DNA of 64,000 nt from Streptomyces griseus subsp. griseus (GCF_000720255.1 NZ_JOJE01000022.1:62001-126000); one strand, 5' to 3'. Numbered from the stretch's first letter, positions 32,089-41,814 are shown. Numbers and translations are program-made. Notes: generated by a model not told the origin, from the sequence alone.

Positions 32089-33174
32089 ATGACCATGCAG
32101 AAGCCCACCCCGGACCGTCCCGGCGAGGCACCCTCCGAGCAGGGTGGCGACCGGCACCGCTCGGTCAGCATCTGGGACGTCGCCAAGGTGGCGGGGGTCT
32201 CCCACCAGACCGTCTCCCGTGTGGTCAACGGCAGCCCGAGAGTGAAGAAGGCAACCCGGGACCGAGTGCTGGAGGTCATCGACGAGCTGGGCTACAAGCC
32301 CAACCGTCTGGCCCGGGCGCTGGCCGGGGGAGTGGTGCGCTCGGTGACGGTGCTCACCTCGGACACCACCCTGTACGGGGCCTCCCTCGCCCTGCGGGGC
32401 ATAGAGGAGGCGGCCCGGGCGGCGGACTTCGCGGTGTCGGTCAGCGTCCTGGACGACAGCTCCCCGCTGACGCCCGACGACGTCGCCGGCCGGCTGGCCC
32501 GGCCCGGGGAACCCGTCCTGGTGATCGCCTTCAACGCGGCCGGCGAACGGGCCTGGCGTGCGCTGCCCGCCGACTTCCCCGCAGCCGCGGTGGTGGAGCG
32601 GCCGCAGGAGGAGCACGCCGGCGGCCGGCCGGAAGCCTGGCTCGACGACCGGGCTGCGGCCGCCCAGGCCACCCGGTACCTGCTCGGCCTCGGCCACCAC
32701 ACCGTCCACTACATGACCATCCCGTCCTCGACGACCCGGGTCGGGCAGCGCGCCGAGGGCTGGCGGGACGCGCTCACCGCCGCCGGTCACCCCGCCCCCG
32801 AGCCGCTGGACGGCGGCTGGAGCCCGCGATCCGGGTATCTGGCCGCCCGCAGGGTGGTCGCCGATCCGCAGGTCACCGCCGTGCTGTGCGGCAACGACGA
32901 TCTCGCACTCGGTGTGCTGCGGGCGGCCCGGGAGGCGGGCCGGGACGTGCCGGGCGACCTCAGCATCATGGGCTTCGACGACGCACCGTACGCGGCGTAC
33001 ACCCACCCCACTCTGACCACCGTACGACTGGACTTCGAAGGGCTGGGCCGCGGCGCCTTCGGGATGCTGCACCGGCTGCTCGACCCGGAGAACGCCCCTG
33101 TGCTCCCGCTGTGGGCCGAACCGGAACTGATCGTCCGCGAGAGCACCGGTCCGGCGCCACACCGGACCGCCTGA
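32089..33174 (+). CDS. LacI-family transcriptional repressor
   Basis: A ~361-residue regulator. The N-terminal helix-turn-helix reads SIWDVAKVAGVSHQTVSRVVNG and the hinge LGYKPNRLARALAGG. The sugar-binding domain ends with ITFDD-like IMGFDDAPYAAYTHPTLTTVRLD. Ribosome site AGGAG (32081-32085) serves ATG 32089 or, with better spacing, ATG 32095. Operators of one 14-bp type occur upstream of the sugar-binding remnant (31309, 31476) and of the next gene (33245), so it probably represses its flanks until a plant-derived oligosaccharide binds. The inducer is unknown; the GH36 enzyme downstream points to a galactoside. Confidence 0.9.
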   Translation: MTMQKPTPDRPGEAPSEQGGDRHRSVSIWDVAKVAGVSHQTVSRVVNGSPRVKKATRDRVLEVIDELGYKPNRLARALAGGVVRSVTVLTSDTTLYGASLALRGIEEAARAADFAVSVSVLDDSSPLTPDDVAGRLARPGEPVLVIAFNAAGERAWRALPADFPAAAVVERPQEEHAGGRPEAWLDDRAAAAQATRYLLGLGHHTVHYMTIPSSTTRVGQRAEGWRDALTAAGHPAPEPLDGGWSPRSGYLAARRVVADPQVTAVLCGNDDLALGVLRAAREAGRDVPGDLSIMGFDDAPYAAYTHPTLTTVRLDFEGLGRGAFGMLHRLLDPENAPVLPLWAEPELIVRESTGPAPHRTA

Positions 33175-33180
33175 CCGCCC

Positions 33181-33205
33181 CGCCGGAGCCTTCGTGGCTC
33201 CGGCG
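33181..33205 (+). terminator. Hairpin after the LacI gene
   Basis: CGCCGGAGCC (33181-33190), loop TTCGT, GGCTCCGGCG (33196-33205): a perfect 10-bp stem seven bases after the stop. An A-run follows on the + strand, so only the opposite transcript would carry a U-tract. Confidence 0.6.
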
Positions 33206-33244
33206 GCCAAAAAAATATTCCGTACCGCTTCCGTCCGCGGGGGA

Positions 33245-33258
33245 TGTGAGCGATAACA
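33245..33258 (+). promoter_or_regulatory. LacI-type operator (copy 3)
   Basis: TGTGAGCGATAACA, 56 bp upstream of the secreted glycoside hydrolase start and 70 bp after the repressor gene. It is the third member of the TGTkAnCGATAACA family in this locus and suggests local control of the glycoside hydrolase and alpha-galactosidase genes. Confidence 0.65.
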
Positions 33259-33313
33259 TCCCGTCCACCGATCCGCCCTCCCGCAGCGCCGCGGGGGAGA
33301 AAGCCAGGTTTCG

Positions 33314-35923
33314 ATGTCCCTCCCCACCCGCACCCCGGGCGCCGCGCCACCCGGCCGCAGAGCCCACCTCGCCAGAGCAATGCTGGCCTGCGCCGTCGTC
33401 GTCGGCACCGCCCTCGCCGTACCCCAGACGGCACAGGCCGCCACGCAGACCTTCACCGTCGACCTCGGCACGACCACCGGCACCGTCCTGCGCGGCTCGA
33501 ACGGCGCCCTCTACGGACAGAGCGACGACGGCGTCCCCAGCGACAACCTGCTGGCGCCCCTGAAGCTGACCACCGGATCACAGAAGCCCCCGGGCGGCGC
33601 CCAGCACCCCAACGGCGACATCCTGGCAGTGGCCCCGTCGTTCTTCCGCAACGGCGGCGGCACGATGTACACCAACATCCAGGACGAGTACTCCGGCTGG
33701 CCTTACCAGAACCTCGGCATGACCGACTACCTCACCAAGGTCGACGCCGCGGTCAACGCGATCAAGGCGACGTCGTACGCGGACAAGGTGGTCTTCGTCC
33801 CCTTCAACGAGCCCGACGGCAACTGGTACACCGGCATCAAGAGCTCCGACGCCACGACCTACCAGAACGCCCTCACCAAGTTCGAGTCCGACTGGAGCAC
33901 CGTCTACAACCGGATCCAGACCGACCTGCCCGGCGCGAAGATAGGCGGGCCGAACACGATCAGCTTCAGCAGCAAGTTCTTCGGCGACTTCCTGACCTAC
34001 GCGAAGGCGCACAACCAGCTGCCGGACGTGGTCACCTGGCACGAACTGAGCCCCAGCTCCCTCTCCTCCTACCGCACCAACTACTCCACCTACCGCTCCC
34101 TGGAGAGCGCCCGCGGTATCAGCCCCATCGCCATCAACATCGACGAGTACGCCAACCGGCGCGACCTGTCGGTGCCCGGGCAGATGGTGCAGTGGGCCGC
34201 GATGTTCGAGGACACCAAGGTCTACGGTCAGCAGCCCTACTGGGACGTGGCCGGCAACATGGACGGCAACACGGTCCGCACCAACAGCCCCAACGGCGGG
34301 TGGTGGTTCTGGCACTGGTACGCCGGGATGACCGGGCAGACGGTCAAGGCGACGCCGCCACAGGTCGACGTGCGGGACACGCTCCAGGGCATGGCCTCGC
34401 TCGACACCTCCCGCAAGCAGGCCCAGGTGGTCCTCGGCGGGTCGGCCACCGACACCAACGTGATGATCAACAACATCCCGTCCGCCACCTTCGGCAGCAA
34501 GGTCGAGGTCACCGTCCAGGCCCTGGACTGGAGCGGCTACGACGGCGCGTCCGCGCCGCCGCAGACCATCTCCCGCACCGCCTTCACCCCCTCCAGCGGT
34601 TCCATCACCGTCCCGCTGACCGGCCTGAACGCCATGTCCGCCTACCGCATCACGGTCACCCCGAACGGCGGCGGCACCGCCGCCACGCCCACCGTGCCGT
34701 GGAGCGCCTCGTACGAGGCCGAGAACGCCGCCATCACCAGCGGAACGATCAGCAACGAGGGCAGCAGCAGCGCGGCCCAGAATTACGCGGCTTCCGGCAC
34801 CAAGGACGTCACCGGCCTGAACCAGTCGACCAGCCAGGTGGTCTTCACGGTGAACGCCCCGTCGTCCGCCACGTACAACCTGCGCGTCTTCTACGGCAAC
34901 CAGTCCGGCACCCCGGCGCAGCAGGCGCTGCGGATCGACGGCGCCAACCCCAAGTGGGTGACCTACGCGTCCACCCTCAACAACGAGTACCGCTCGACTG
35001 TCACCATGCCGGTGACGCTGAGCGCGGGCAGCCACACGATCTCACTGGCCAAGTCCGACGCCACCCTGGGCACCGGCACCGGTGACGTCACCCTGGACAA
35101 GATCGACCTGACGGCCGCCCCGAGCAGTCCGGAGAACGTCTACGAGGCCACGTTCGCCGACAACGGCGGCAGCCCGTCGTACTCGTACAGCGACATCGGC
35201 GAGACGGGCACCGGCGCCGTCGTCCTGGGCGCCGGGGGCAGCACCACCTTCGACGCCTACGCGCCCACCGACGGCTACTACACGGTCAAGACCGACTACG
35301 CCTCGTCCGGCGGCAGCGCCGCCCTGTCCCTGAACGGCACCACCGTGGCCACCTTGGCCAACACCAGCGGCGCCTCGTCCACCGCGAGCAACCGCCTGTA
35401 CCTGATCGCCGGCATCAACCGGATCGCGGTCAGCCCGAACACGGGCGCCTCGGTCACCCTGCGGGACCTGAAGGTGGGCGGCTCCGGTGACACCACCGGC
35501 GTCAGCAAGTACGAGGCCGAGGCCGGCACCCTCGCCGGCGCGGCCAGGATCCAGTCGAACGTGTGGACCTCCGGCGGAAAGGACGTCGGCTACGTCGGCA
35601 ACGGCAGCGCCAACACCCTCACCTTCGGCAACGTCAGCGCCCCCGCCGCCGGCCGGTACGCCGTCGTGATCCACTACGCGAACAACGACCGGGCCGGCAC
35701 CGGCAACTACAACACCAACATCGAGTCCCGCAAAGCGCAGCTGACCGTGAACGGAGGCACCCCGACCACGTTGACCTTCCGCAACACCTACAGCTGGAGC
35801 GACTTCTGGGCGCTCGGCACCACCGTCAACCTCAGCTCCGGGACCAACACCCTGAAGATCTCCAACTCCACTGCCTACGCACCCGACATCGACTACGTCG
35901 AGGTCGCCCCCGTGAACGGCTGA
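33314..35923 (+). CDS. Secreted multidomain glycoside hydrolase with CBM35-type modules
   Basis: An 869-residue exported enzyme. A signal peptide ends near residue 42 (AQAATQ). The catalytic region (~43-445) looks like a clan GH-A barrel: VVFVPFNEPDGNWY provides the acid/base Glu after Asn, and AINIDEYANRR the likely nucleophile Glu. A GH39-like assignment is possible but not certain. From residue ~463 come beta-sandwich modules: a CBM35/CBM6-like domain (SYEAENAAITSG to VTLDKIDL, ~463-597), a middle sandwich (~600-725) and a clear CBM35-like domain (KYEAEAGTLAGAARI to APDIDYVEVAP, ~728-869). Operator copy 3 precedes it, and the alpha-galactosidase follows 101 bp after its stop. The context suggests attack on a galactose-containing pectic or hemicellulosic side chain. 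Confidence 0.8.
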   Translation: MSLPTRTPGAAPPGRRAHLARAMLACAVVVGTALAVPQTAQAATQTFTVDLGTTTGTVLRGSNGALYGQSDDGVPSDNLLAPLKLTTGSQKPPGGAQHPNGDILAVAPSFFRNGGGTMYTNIQDEYSGWPYQNLGMTDYLTKVDAAVNAIKATSYADKVVFVPFNEPDGNWYTGIKSSDATTYQNALTKFESDWSTVYNRIQTDLPGAKIGGPNTISFSSKFFGDFLTYAKAHNQLPDVVTWHELSPSSLSSYRTNYSTYRSLESARGISPIAINIDEYANRRDLSVPGQMVQWAAMFEDTKVYGQQPYWDVAGNMDGNTVRTNSPNGGWWFWHWYAGMTGQTVKATPPQVDVRDTLQGMASLDTSRKQAQVVLGGSATDTNVMINNIPSATFGSKVEVTVQALDWSGYDGASAPPQTISRTAFTPSSGSITVPLTGLNAMSAYRITVTPNGGGTAATPTVPWSASYEAENAAITSGTISNEGSSSAAQNYAASGTKDVTGLNQSTSQVVFTVNAPSSATYNLRVFYGNQSGTPAQQALRIDGANPKWVTYASTLNNEYRSTVTMPVTLSAGSHTISLAKSDATLGTGTGDVTLDKIDLTAAPSSPENVYEATFADNGGSPSYSYSDIGETGTGAVVLGAGGSTTFDAYAPTDGYYTVKTDYASSGGSAALSLNGTTVATLANTSGASSTASNRLYLIAGINRIAVSPNTGASVTLRDLKVGGSGDTTGVSKYEAEAGTLAGAARIQSNVWTSGGKDVGYVGNGSANTLTFGNVSAPAAGRYAVVIHYANNDRAGTGNYNTNIESRKAQLTVNGGTPTTLTFRNTYSWSDFWALGTTVNLSSGTNTLKISNSTAYAPDIDYVEVAPVNG

Positions 35924-35934
35924 CCGTTCACCCC

Positions 35935-35961
35935 AGGGGCCGCCGCCCGGCGGCGGCCCCT
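35935..35961 (+). terminator. Intergenic hairpin between the two glycosidase genes
   Basis: AGGGGCCGCCG (35935-35945), loop CCCGG, CGGCGGCCCCT (35951-35961): a perfect 11-bp stem 12 bp after the glycoside hydrolase stop. It may end or attenuate that transcript before the alpha-galactosidase at 36025. Confidence 0.6.
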
Positions 35962-36024
35962 GTCCTTCGCCGCGTGCCGCGGCACGTTCCCGCCGCCCGA
36001 CCGCCACCAGCCCGAAAGGCCGCC

Positions 36025-38160
36025 ATGCCGAGCATCGCCCACGACCCCGAGCACCGGCTGTGGGTCCTGTCCGGACCCGGCTCCAGCTACGTGCTGCACC
36101 TCGACGACGCCGACCGACTGCGCGGCCTGCACTGGGGACCCCGCCTCACCCTCGAACAGGCCGTCTCCCTGCTCCGCTACCCGGAGCCCGGCCGCCGCTC
36201 CTTCGAGGACGGCGCCGACGGCACCCTCGACCTCGACACCGCCGGAGCCATGCGCTACGCCCACGCGGGCGTCCAGGTCCGCTTCCCGGACGGCGTGCGC
36301 GACCTCGAACCACAGCCGACCGGCGAAGAGTCGCTGCACCACGAGGACGGCACGGAACTGGTGCTGCGCTTCGCCGACCGGCACTACCCGCTCACCCTGG
36401 AGGCCCACTACCGCCTGCGCGCCGACACCGATGTCATCGAGCGCCACCTCGTCCTGCGCCACACCGGCACCGAGGCCGACGGCGCGATCACGATCGTCCG
36501 CGCCGACTCCGCCACCTGGGTCCTGCCCCGGCTGGGCGAGTACCGCCTGAGCCAGGTACGGGGGCAGTGGTGCGCCGAGACCCAGCTGAACCGGACCCCG
36601 CTGCCCTACGGCGAGACCGTCCTCACCAGCCGCCGCGGCACCACCGGCCACCAGTCCAACCCGTGGGCCATGATCGACGACGGCGGAGCCGACGAGGTCC
36701 ACGGTGCCGTCTGGTCGTGCGCCCTCGCCTGGAGCGGCAGCTGGCGGCTGACCGCCGAGCGCATGCCCACCGAACGGGTCACCCTGTCCGCGGGCTTCGG
36801 CCACGACCCGGTCACCTGGAAGCTCCTGCCGGGCGAGGAACTGGCCACCCCGGTCTGCGCGGGCGCGTACACGGAGGGCGGCTTCGGCGCGGCATCCCGT
36901 CTGTGGCACCGGCACGTCCTGAACCACGTGCTGCCGCACCCGGAAGAGATACGGCCGGTGCTCTACAACTCCTGGGAGGCGACCGAGTTCGACATCGAGC
37001 TCACCGGTCAGATCGCGTTGGCCGAGAAGGCGGCTGCGCTCGGTGCCGAGCTCTTCGTCATGGACGACGGCTGGTTCGGCGCCCGCACCCACGACGCCGC
37101 CGGACTCGGCGACTGGACCCCCAGCCCCGACCGCTTCCCCGACGGCCTCACCCCCCTGATCGACCGGGTCCACGACCTCGGTATGCGCTTCGGCCTGTGG
37201 GTCGAGCCCGAGATGGTCAACCCCGACAGCGACCTGTACCGCGCCCACCCCGACTGGGTGCTCCACCACCCGCACCGCCGCCGCACCGAGCACCGCAACC
37301 AACTGGTGCTCAACCTCGCCCGCCCCGACGTCGCCGCATGGCTGCACGGCCGACTCGACGAACTGCTGTCCAAGAACGCCATCGACTTCCTCAAGTGGGA
37401 CATGAACCGCCCCTTCTCCGAGGCCGGCTGGCCCGACGCGGACGGGGATCCCGACCGGCTGTGGATCAAGCACGTGCGCAACCTCTACACCCTGCTCGAC
37501 CGGTTGCGAGCCGACCATCCACACCTGCGCATCGAGTCGTGCAGCAGCGGCGGAGGCCGACTGGACCTCGGCATTCTTGCCCACACCGACCAGGTGTGGA
37601 CCTCCGACAACACCGACGCTGTGGACCGCGTCGAGATACAGCACGGCTTCTCTCAGCTCTACCCCGCCCGGATCATGGGCGCCTGGGTCACCGACAGCCC
37701 CAACCCCTACACCGGGCGCAGCGTGCCCCTCGACTTCCGCTTCCACGTCGCCATGAACGGCGTACTGGGGATCGGGGGCGACCTGAGCCGGTGGAGCCCA
37801 GCCGAAATGGACCGGGCAGCAGAACACGTGGCCGCCTACAAGCGCGTACGACACCTCGTACAGCTCGGCGAGCAGCACCGGCTGCGGCCCCGCGACGGGG
37901 GAGAGCTGAGCGCGGTGCAGTACCTGGCACCCGACGGCAGGGAAACCGCCGTGATAGCTCTCAGAACGGCGCGGCGCTTCGGCCGCGACGACCCGGCCCT
38001 GCCACTGCGCGCCCTCGAGCCCTCGGCACGGTATCGGGATGCCGCCACCGGAGTACTGCATCATGGCGCCGTCCTGCTCACACACGGCCTGCCCTTGGAG
38101 CTCGACGCGGACGACCACGCGTCGATTCTCGTCCATCTGATACGCGACTCCACCCCGTAG
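36025..38160 (+). CDS. Alpha-galactosidase (GH36)
   Basis: A 711-residue cytoplasmic-type enzyme (no signal peptide) that releases terminal alpha-galactose from oligosaccharides such as raffinose. The N-terminal beta-supersandwich leads to the barrel, with YNSWEATEFDI, FVMDDGWFGAR, FGLWVEPEMVNPDSD, LKWDMNRPFSE (nucleophile Asp in KWDMN), ESCSSGGGRLD and TSDNTDAVDR (acid/base Asp). The length is normal for GH36. The ATG at 36025 follows GAAAGG; an in-frame extension upstream runs through the preceding gene and is not used. With the secreted hydrolase upstream it would finish intracellular breakdown of imported galactosides, but the local ABC importer is reduced to a fragment. Confidence 0.93.
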   Translation: MPSIAHDPEHRLWVLSGPGSSYVLHLDDADRLRGLHWGPRLTLEQAVSLLRYPEPGRRSFEDGADGTLDLDTAGAMRYAHAGVQVRFPDGVRDLEPQPTGEESLHHEDGTELVLRFADRHYPLTLEAHYRLRADTDVIERHLVLRHTGTEADGAITIVRADSATWVLPRLGEYRLSQVRGQWCAETQLNRTPLPYGETVLTSRRGTTGHQSNPWAMIDDGGADEVHGAVWSCALAWSGSWRLTAERMPTERVTLSAGFGHDPVTWKLLPGEELATPVCAGAYTEGGFGAASRLWHRHVLNHVLPHPEEIRPVLYNSWEATEFDIELTGQIALAEKAAALGAELFVMDDGWFGARTHDAAGLGDWTPSPDRFPDGLTPLIDRVHDLGMRFGLWVEPEMVNPDSDLYRAHPDWVLHHPHRRRTEHRNQLVLNLARPDVAAWLHGRLDELLSKNAIDFLKWDMNRPFSEAGWPDADGDPDRLWIKHVRNLYTLLDRLRADHPHLRIESCSSGGGRLDLGILAHTDQVWTSDNTDAVDRVEIQHGFSQLYPARIMGAWVTDSPNPYTGRSVPLDFRFHVAMNGVLGIGGDLSRWSPAEMDRAAEHVAAYKRVRHLVQLGEQHRLRPRDGGELSAVQYLAPDGRETAVIALRTARRFGRDDPALPLRALEPSARYRDAATGVLHHGAVLLTHGLPLELDADDHASILVHLIRDSTP

Positions 38161-38164
38161 CGGA

Positions 38165-38862
38165 CTTCGAACGCCTCGGGACTGACGCGAGACTGACGCT
38201 GCCTTGTGGGAGGTGGCCGTCTTGTCGTATCTGGTGGCGATGCCAGGGCAGCCCTTGAGCTGGTCGAAGCTGCGCTCGACGACGTTGCGCCGGCGGTAGA
38301 TCTGCCGGTCGAATGCCGGTGGCCTGCCTCCGTGGCGGCCGCGGGAGCCGCGGGAGCTGTAGGCATTGTCGGCGACGATCTGGTCGGGTCTGCGGCGGGG
38401 CCGGCCCTTGCCGGTTCGCGGGACGCGGATGCGTTCCAGTAGGGGGCGTGCACAGATGCTGTCGTGGCGTTGGCCTGGGGTCAACAGGATGGCGAGGGGA
38501 CGGCCGCGGCCGTCGCAGGCGAGGTGGACTTGGGTGGTCGGTCCGTCTCGGGATCGGCCGAGGGCGTGATCGTCCGGTTAGTTCGGCCGGTTGATCCCCC
38601 TCTTCGTCCCGTCGCGGCGGCGTGCTGGTGGGCGCGGACGATGGTGGAGTCGATCTGGACGAGCCGGTCGACATCGCCGGCCGCGTCCGCGCGGGCGTGG
38701 ATCTGCTGGAAAGCTCGGGTGAACGCCGTCCAGGGCGTAGCGGAGGAAGCAGGTGCAGACCGTCTTCCACGGTCCGTAGCGTTCCGGCAGGTCGCGCCAG
38801 GAAATCCCGGTCCGGATCTTGTAGACCATCCCGTTGAGACGTAGGTGGTCCACCGGCGGCTG
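38165..38862 (-). pseudogene. IS5-family transposase remnant
   Basis: Pieces of one transposase read in successive minus-strand frames: NGMVYKIRTGISWRDLPERYGPWKTV, then HARADAAGDVDRLVQIDSTIVRAHQHAA, then TPGQRHDSICARPLLERI, RPDQIVADNAYSSRG and FDRQIYRRRNVVERSFDQLKG. The N-terminal ~40 residues are missing. About 25 residues between YSSRG and the GGRPPAFDR stretch, normally carrying the middle of the catalytic region, are deleted. At least two frame changes separate the pieces, so it is inactive. It abuts, and seems to have truncated, the secreted hydrolase gene to its right. Confidence 0.85.
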
Positions 38863-39026
38863 CCGCGGCTCCAGGCGTACTGGCGTACGCCGACGGCGAA
38901 CCGCGTGGTCGGTGCGCCCTGCGTCCTGGAGGTGGCACCGACCTGGCCGGTACCGAGCAGGGACATGCCCAGGCCCGCTGCTCCGACCGCGCTGAGGATC
39001 AGGAAGGTATGCCGTCGCGTCGTCAT
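38863..39026 (-). pseudogene. Secreted alpha/beta-hydrolase, N-terminal stub cut by an IS
   Basis: AAGGAGT precedes an ATG at 39026. The frame reads MTTRRHTFLILSAVGAAGLG, a signal peptide, and then TTRFAVGVRQYAWSRGSR, which resembles the start of Streptomyces secreted alpha/beta hydrolases (PAF-acetylhydrolase-like). After about 54 codons the sequence passes into the IS5 remnant and the catalytic part is gone. Confidence 0.55.
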
Positions 39027-39146
39027 GGAATGACTCCTTGGATGCGCTGGGGGAACGTGCGGATGCAGTTCGGCCGGGTGGCACCTGTCGCCGCGGAGGG
39101 TGCCACGGACGGTGCGCTTCGATCCCGTAGAGCCATGCGGGCGCCG

Positions 39147-39400
39147 ACCGCGAAATCGGCCACCTCCTCGCCGACGGCCGCGAGTTCCACGGCCGCCGCC
39201 CGTACGGGCTCGACACCCTAGCCGAGGCCAGCGGCATGTCGATCTCCGGCGTACGCACCGCCTGCACCGGCCGTGAGATCGATGCCGTCGCCCGCGAGAT
39301 CGGCCGCGTACCCGACCGCCGCCGCGTCCGCCCCACGGCCGCACCGGAGCCCGAAGCCGGGATCAGGCTGGTGCGGTCGGGAAAGATGCCGACCACCGGT
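39147..39400 (+). pseudogene. Helix-turn-helix-like gene fragment, no start
   Basis: The + frame reads REIGHLLADGREFHGRRPYG then LDTLAEASGMSISGVRTA and REIDAVAREIGRVPDR, with the look of a small actinobacterial helix-turn-helix protein. The frame is closed upstream by a TAG with no start codon, and the sequence dissolves after ~39400. Weakly supported. Confidence 0.3.
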
Positions 39401-39549
39401 GCGGCGGCGGATCTCCTTGTTCAACCGTTCGTGCGGGTTGTTCGCCCATGACCCTGTTGGCGGCTTCGGCTCAGATTGCGGCGGTCAGGAGTGGGGTGAT
39501 GCGGGAGGTACGAGTGCCCGAGTGCCCGAGTGCCCGAGTGACGGATGCC

Positions 39550-39620
39550 GATCGGCCGGCGTCAGCACGGACGATGTTGATCGCGGTTGCGGTGAGGCCA
39601 TGCCGCAGGTCTCTCGGCGG
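39550..39620 (-). mobile_element. Transposase C-terminal scrap (IS1182/ISL3-like)
   Basis: About 22 residues (RDLRHGLTATAINIVRADAG) resemble the end of IS1182-type transposases ('kthL.HvatAaAlNliRldaW'). It is too short for a family assignment. The rest of 39640-39860 holds another degenerate + strand reading (AAFLDASGMVAPTAVYTADE, then a frame change to GGELSPALCVLYAGVAG) that I cannot name. Confidence 0.35.
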
Positions 39621-39863
39621 AGGCTCTTCCGATGATGCGTCAGGATTGGACACCGGCTCCAGGCTGTCCGCGGCCTTCCTGGACGCCTCCGGCATGGTGG
39701 CCCCGACCGCGGTGTACACCGCCGACGAGGCCCATCTGCCCTCTGCAGACCAGCAGTTCGCAGCCCTGGCCGAACAGACCGCAGCCCGCCTTGTCCGCGG
39801 CCGCGGGCGGCGAGCTGTCGCCGGCGCTGTGCGTGCTGTACGCGGGCGTTGCCGGGCCCTGCG

Positions 39864-41663
39864 CTAGAAGGTCAGGTTCCAGGCGTCGATCTTGCCTGTG
39901 TCGGAGGCGGCGTTGTCGTTGACGCGCAGCTTCCAGGTGCCGTTCGCGACCTCCGAGGAGGCGTTCACGGTGTAGGTCTGGGCGATGTTGTCGGCGCCGG
40001 CGCCGGCGTGGTTGTGCAGCGTGTAGACGGTGCCGTCCGGCGCCACCAGGTCGACCTTCAGGTCACCGATGTAGGTGTGCTTGATGTCCACACCCACCTT
40101 GAGGGTGGCCGGGGCGTTGCCGGTCACACCGGTTACGGCGATCGGGCTCTCCGCGGTCGCGTTGTCGTTGATGGCGAAGTCCGCGAGGTTCTCGAAGTAC
40201 TTGCCGGGCGGCGGGGTGGTCCCGACGGCCTTGAGGGCGTCGACCTGTCCTTCGCCGAAGAACGAGTTGTTGGCCGTCGTGCCCGTGCAGCGGCTGTCCG
40301 AGGGGCAGGCGATGTCGTTGGCCTGGGCGGCCAGCTTGGCGCGGAGCTGCGCCGGGGTGATGCCCGGGTTGGCGCTGGCGATGAGTGCCGCCACGCCGGC
40401 CACGTGGGGGGTGGCCATCGAGGTGCCGCTCTTGCTGCCGTAGCCGCCGCCGGGGACGGTGGAGTACACGTTGCTGCCCGGTGCCGCGACGTCAATGACG
40501 CCCTGCCCGTAGTTGGAGAACGAGGCCTTGGTGACGCCCGTGCCGTTGGCCGCGACCGTGACCACGCCCGGCAGCTCGGTCGGGATGTCGAGGCAGGCGT
40601 TGGTGATGGCGCGGGTGACCGGCGTCGAGTCGTTCGGGCTCGCGGAGTCGGTCGTCTTGTGGGCGAGGTCGTAGTTCTCGTTGCCCGCGGCGGCGATCTG
40701 GAGGGAGCCCTTGCCCTCGGCGTACTCCTGGGCGCGCTTGACGCCCTCGATGATGGCGGCCTGGTCGATGTTGTCCGGGCAGTTGAACTGCCACGGGTCC
40801 GTGTAATAGCTGTTGTTGGTGACCTTGAAGCCGTGATCACCGGCCCAGACGAAGCCGCAGATGGTGTTCTCGGCGAAGAAGAAGGAGTTGCCCGGCTCGG
40901 CGACCCGGACCGCGGAGATCTTCACCCCGGGGGCCACGCCGACGACGCCCTTGCCGTTCTTGGACGCGGCGATGGTGCCCGCTACGTGGGTGCCGTGCGT
41001 GTCGACGTCCCGCCAGGCGCCGGCACGGGTGTCGGGCTTGCCGTAGGCGCAGGAGACCGAGTCGGCCGCGTTGAAGTTGGGCGCCAGGTCCTGGTGCTGG
41101 TCGTCCACACCGGTGTCCAGGATGCCGACCGTGACGGACGCGGAGCCTGGGTTCACGGCCCAGGCCTGGTCGGCCTTGATCTGGCTCATGTCGGCCCGGA
41201 CCGGTTCTCCGGCCGGGGTCGAGGCCTGGGACGGATTTGCCGGGAGCGCCGGGTTGTAGGCGTCGGCCGGGACGTCCGAGGTGCGCGTGGCCCCGACCTG
41301 CTGCACGCCGGCGACGCCGCGCATGGTGGCGGCGAATCCGCTGGACGCCGAGTGGGCGACGATCACGCCGATGGCGTCGAAGTTGGAGAAGACGGTGCCG
41401 CCGTTGGCCGCGATCGCGGAGCGGACCGCCGAACTGTCACCGGGGGCGGTGATCACGAGGTAGGCACGCGTGCCCGCCACCCAGGTCGCACTCTGGGAAG
41501 CCGGCACGGCGGCCGGAGCGTGGGCCTTTGCGGCCGGCGCGGTGGAGGGGACGACGGGGAGCGTGCCCGCGAGGGCGCCCGGGGCGCCGAACGCGAGGGC
41601 GGCACCGAGCGTGGTCGCCAGCACCAGCGTGCGTCTGGGTCGGCTGGATATGTGGGGTATCAA
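39864..41663 (-). CDS. Secreted subtilisin-like serine protease with P-domain
   Basis: A 599-residue S8 protease. The start is TTG at 41663 with GGAGGA four bases upstream; no ATG is available. The signal peptide reads RRTLVLATTLGAALAFGAPG. An I9-like propeptide follows, with repeated AxVxxSASS-type strands (GTRAYLVITAPGDSSAVRSA). The catalytic triad is Asp in VGILDTGVDD, His in DTHGTHVAGT and Ser in GTSMATPHVAG. The last ~120 residues (YFENLADFAINDNATAESPI to WKLRVNDNAASDTGKIDAW) form a proprotein-convertase P-domain. It is intact although both flanks are gene debris. No operon partners are evident. Likely an extracellular nutritional or developmental protease. Confidence 0.93.
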   Translation of the reverse strand: MIPHISSRPRRTLVLATTLGAALAFGAPGALAGTLPVVPSTAPAAKAHAPAAVPASQSATWVAGTRAYLVITAPGDSSAVRSAIAANGGTVFSNFDAIGVIVAHSASSGFAATMRGVAGVQQVGATRTSDVPADAYNPALPANPSQASTPAGEPVRADMSQIKADQAWAVNPGSASVTVGILDTGVDDQHQDLAPNFNAADSVSCAYGKPDTRAGAWRDVDTHGTHVAGTIAASKNGKGVVGVAPGVKISAVRVAEPGNSFFFAENTICGFVWAGDHGFKVTNNSYYTDPWQFNCPDNIDQAAIIEGVKRAQEYAEGKGSLQIAAAGNENYDLAHKTTDSASPNDSTPVTRAITNACLDIPTELPGVVTVAANGTGVTKASFSNYGQGVIDVAAPGSNVYSTVPGGGYGSKSGTSMATPHVAGVAALIASANPGITPAQLRAKLAAQANDIACPSDSRCTGTTANNSFFGEGQVDALKAVGTTPPPGKYFENLADFAINDNATAESPIAVTGVTGNAPATLKVGVDIKHTYIGDLKVDLVAPDGTVYTLHNHAGAGADNIAQTYTVNASSEVANGTWKLRVNDNAASDTGKIDAWNLTF

Positions 41664-41814
41664 TGCGTCCTCCGGAGACGACCCGGCCGTGCTGAGGGCA
41701 GCGGCCGGGCCGTACGAAACGAGTGGTGGATGCAAGATGTCAGGTGCATGCTCTAGTACGGAAGTACCTTTGCGCGCAGGGACGTTATAGAGGCAAGGCA
41801 TGGCTGAAAAGAGA

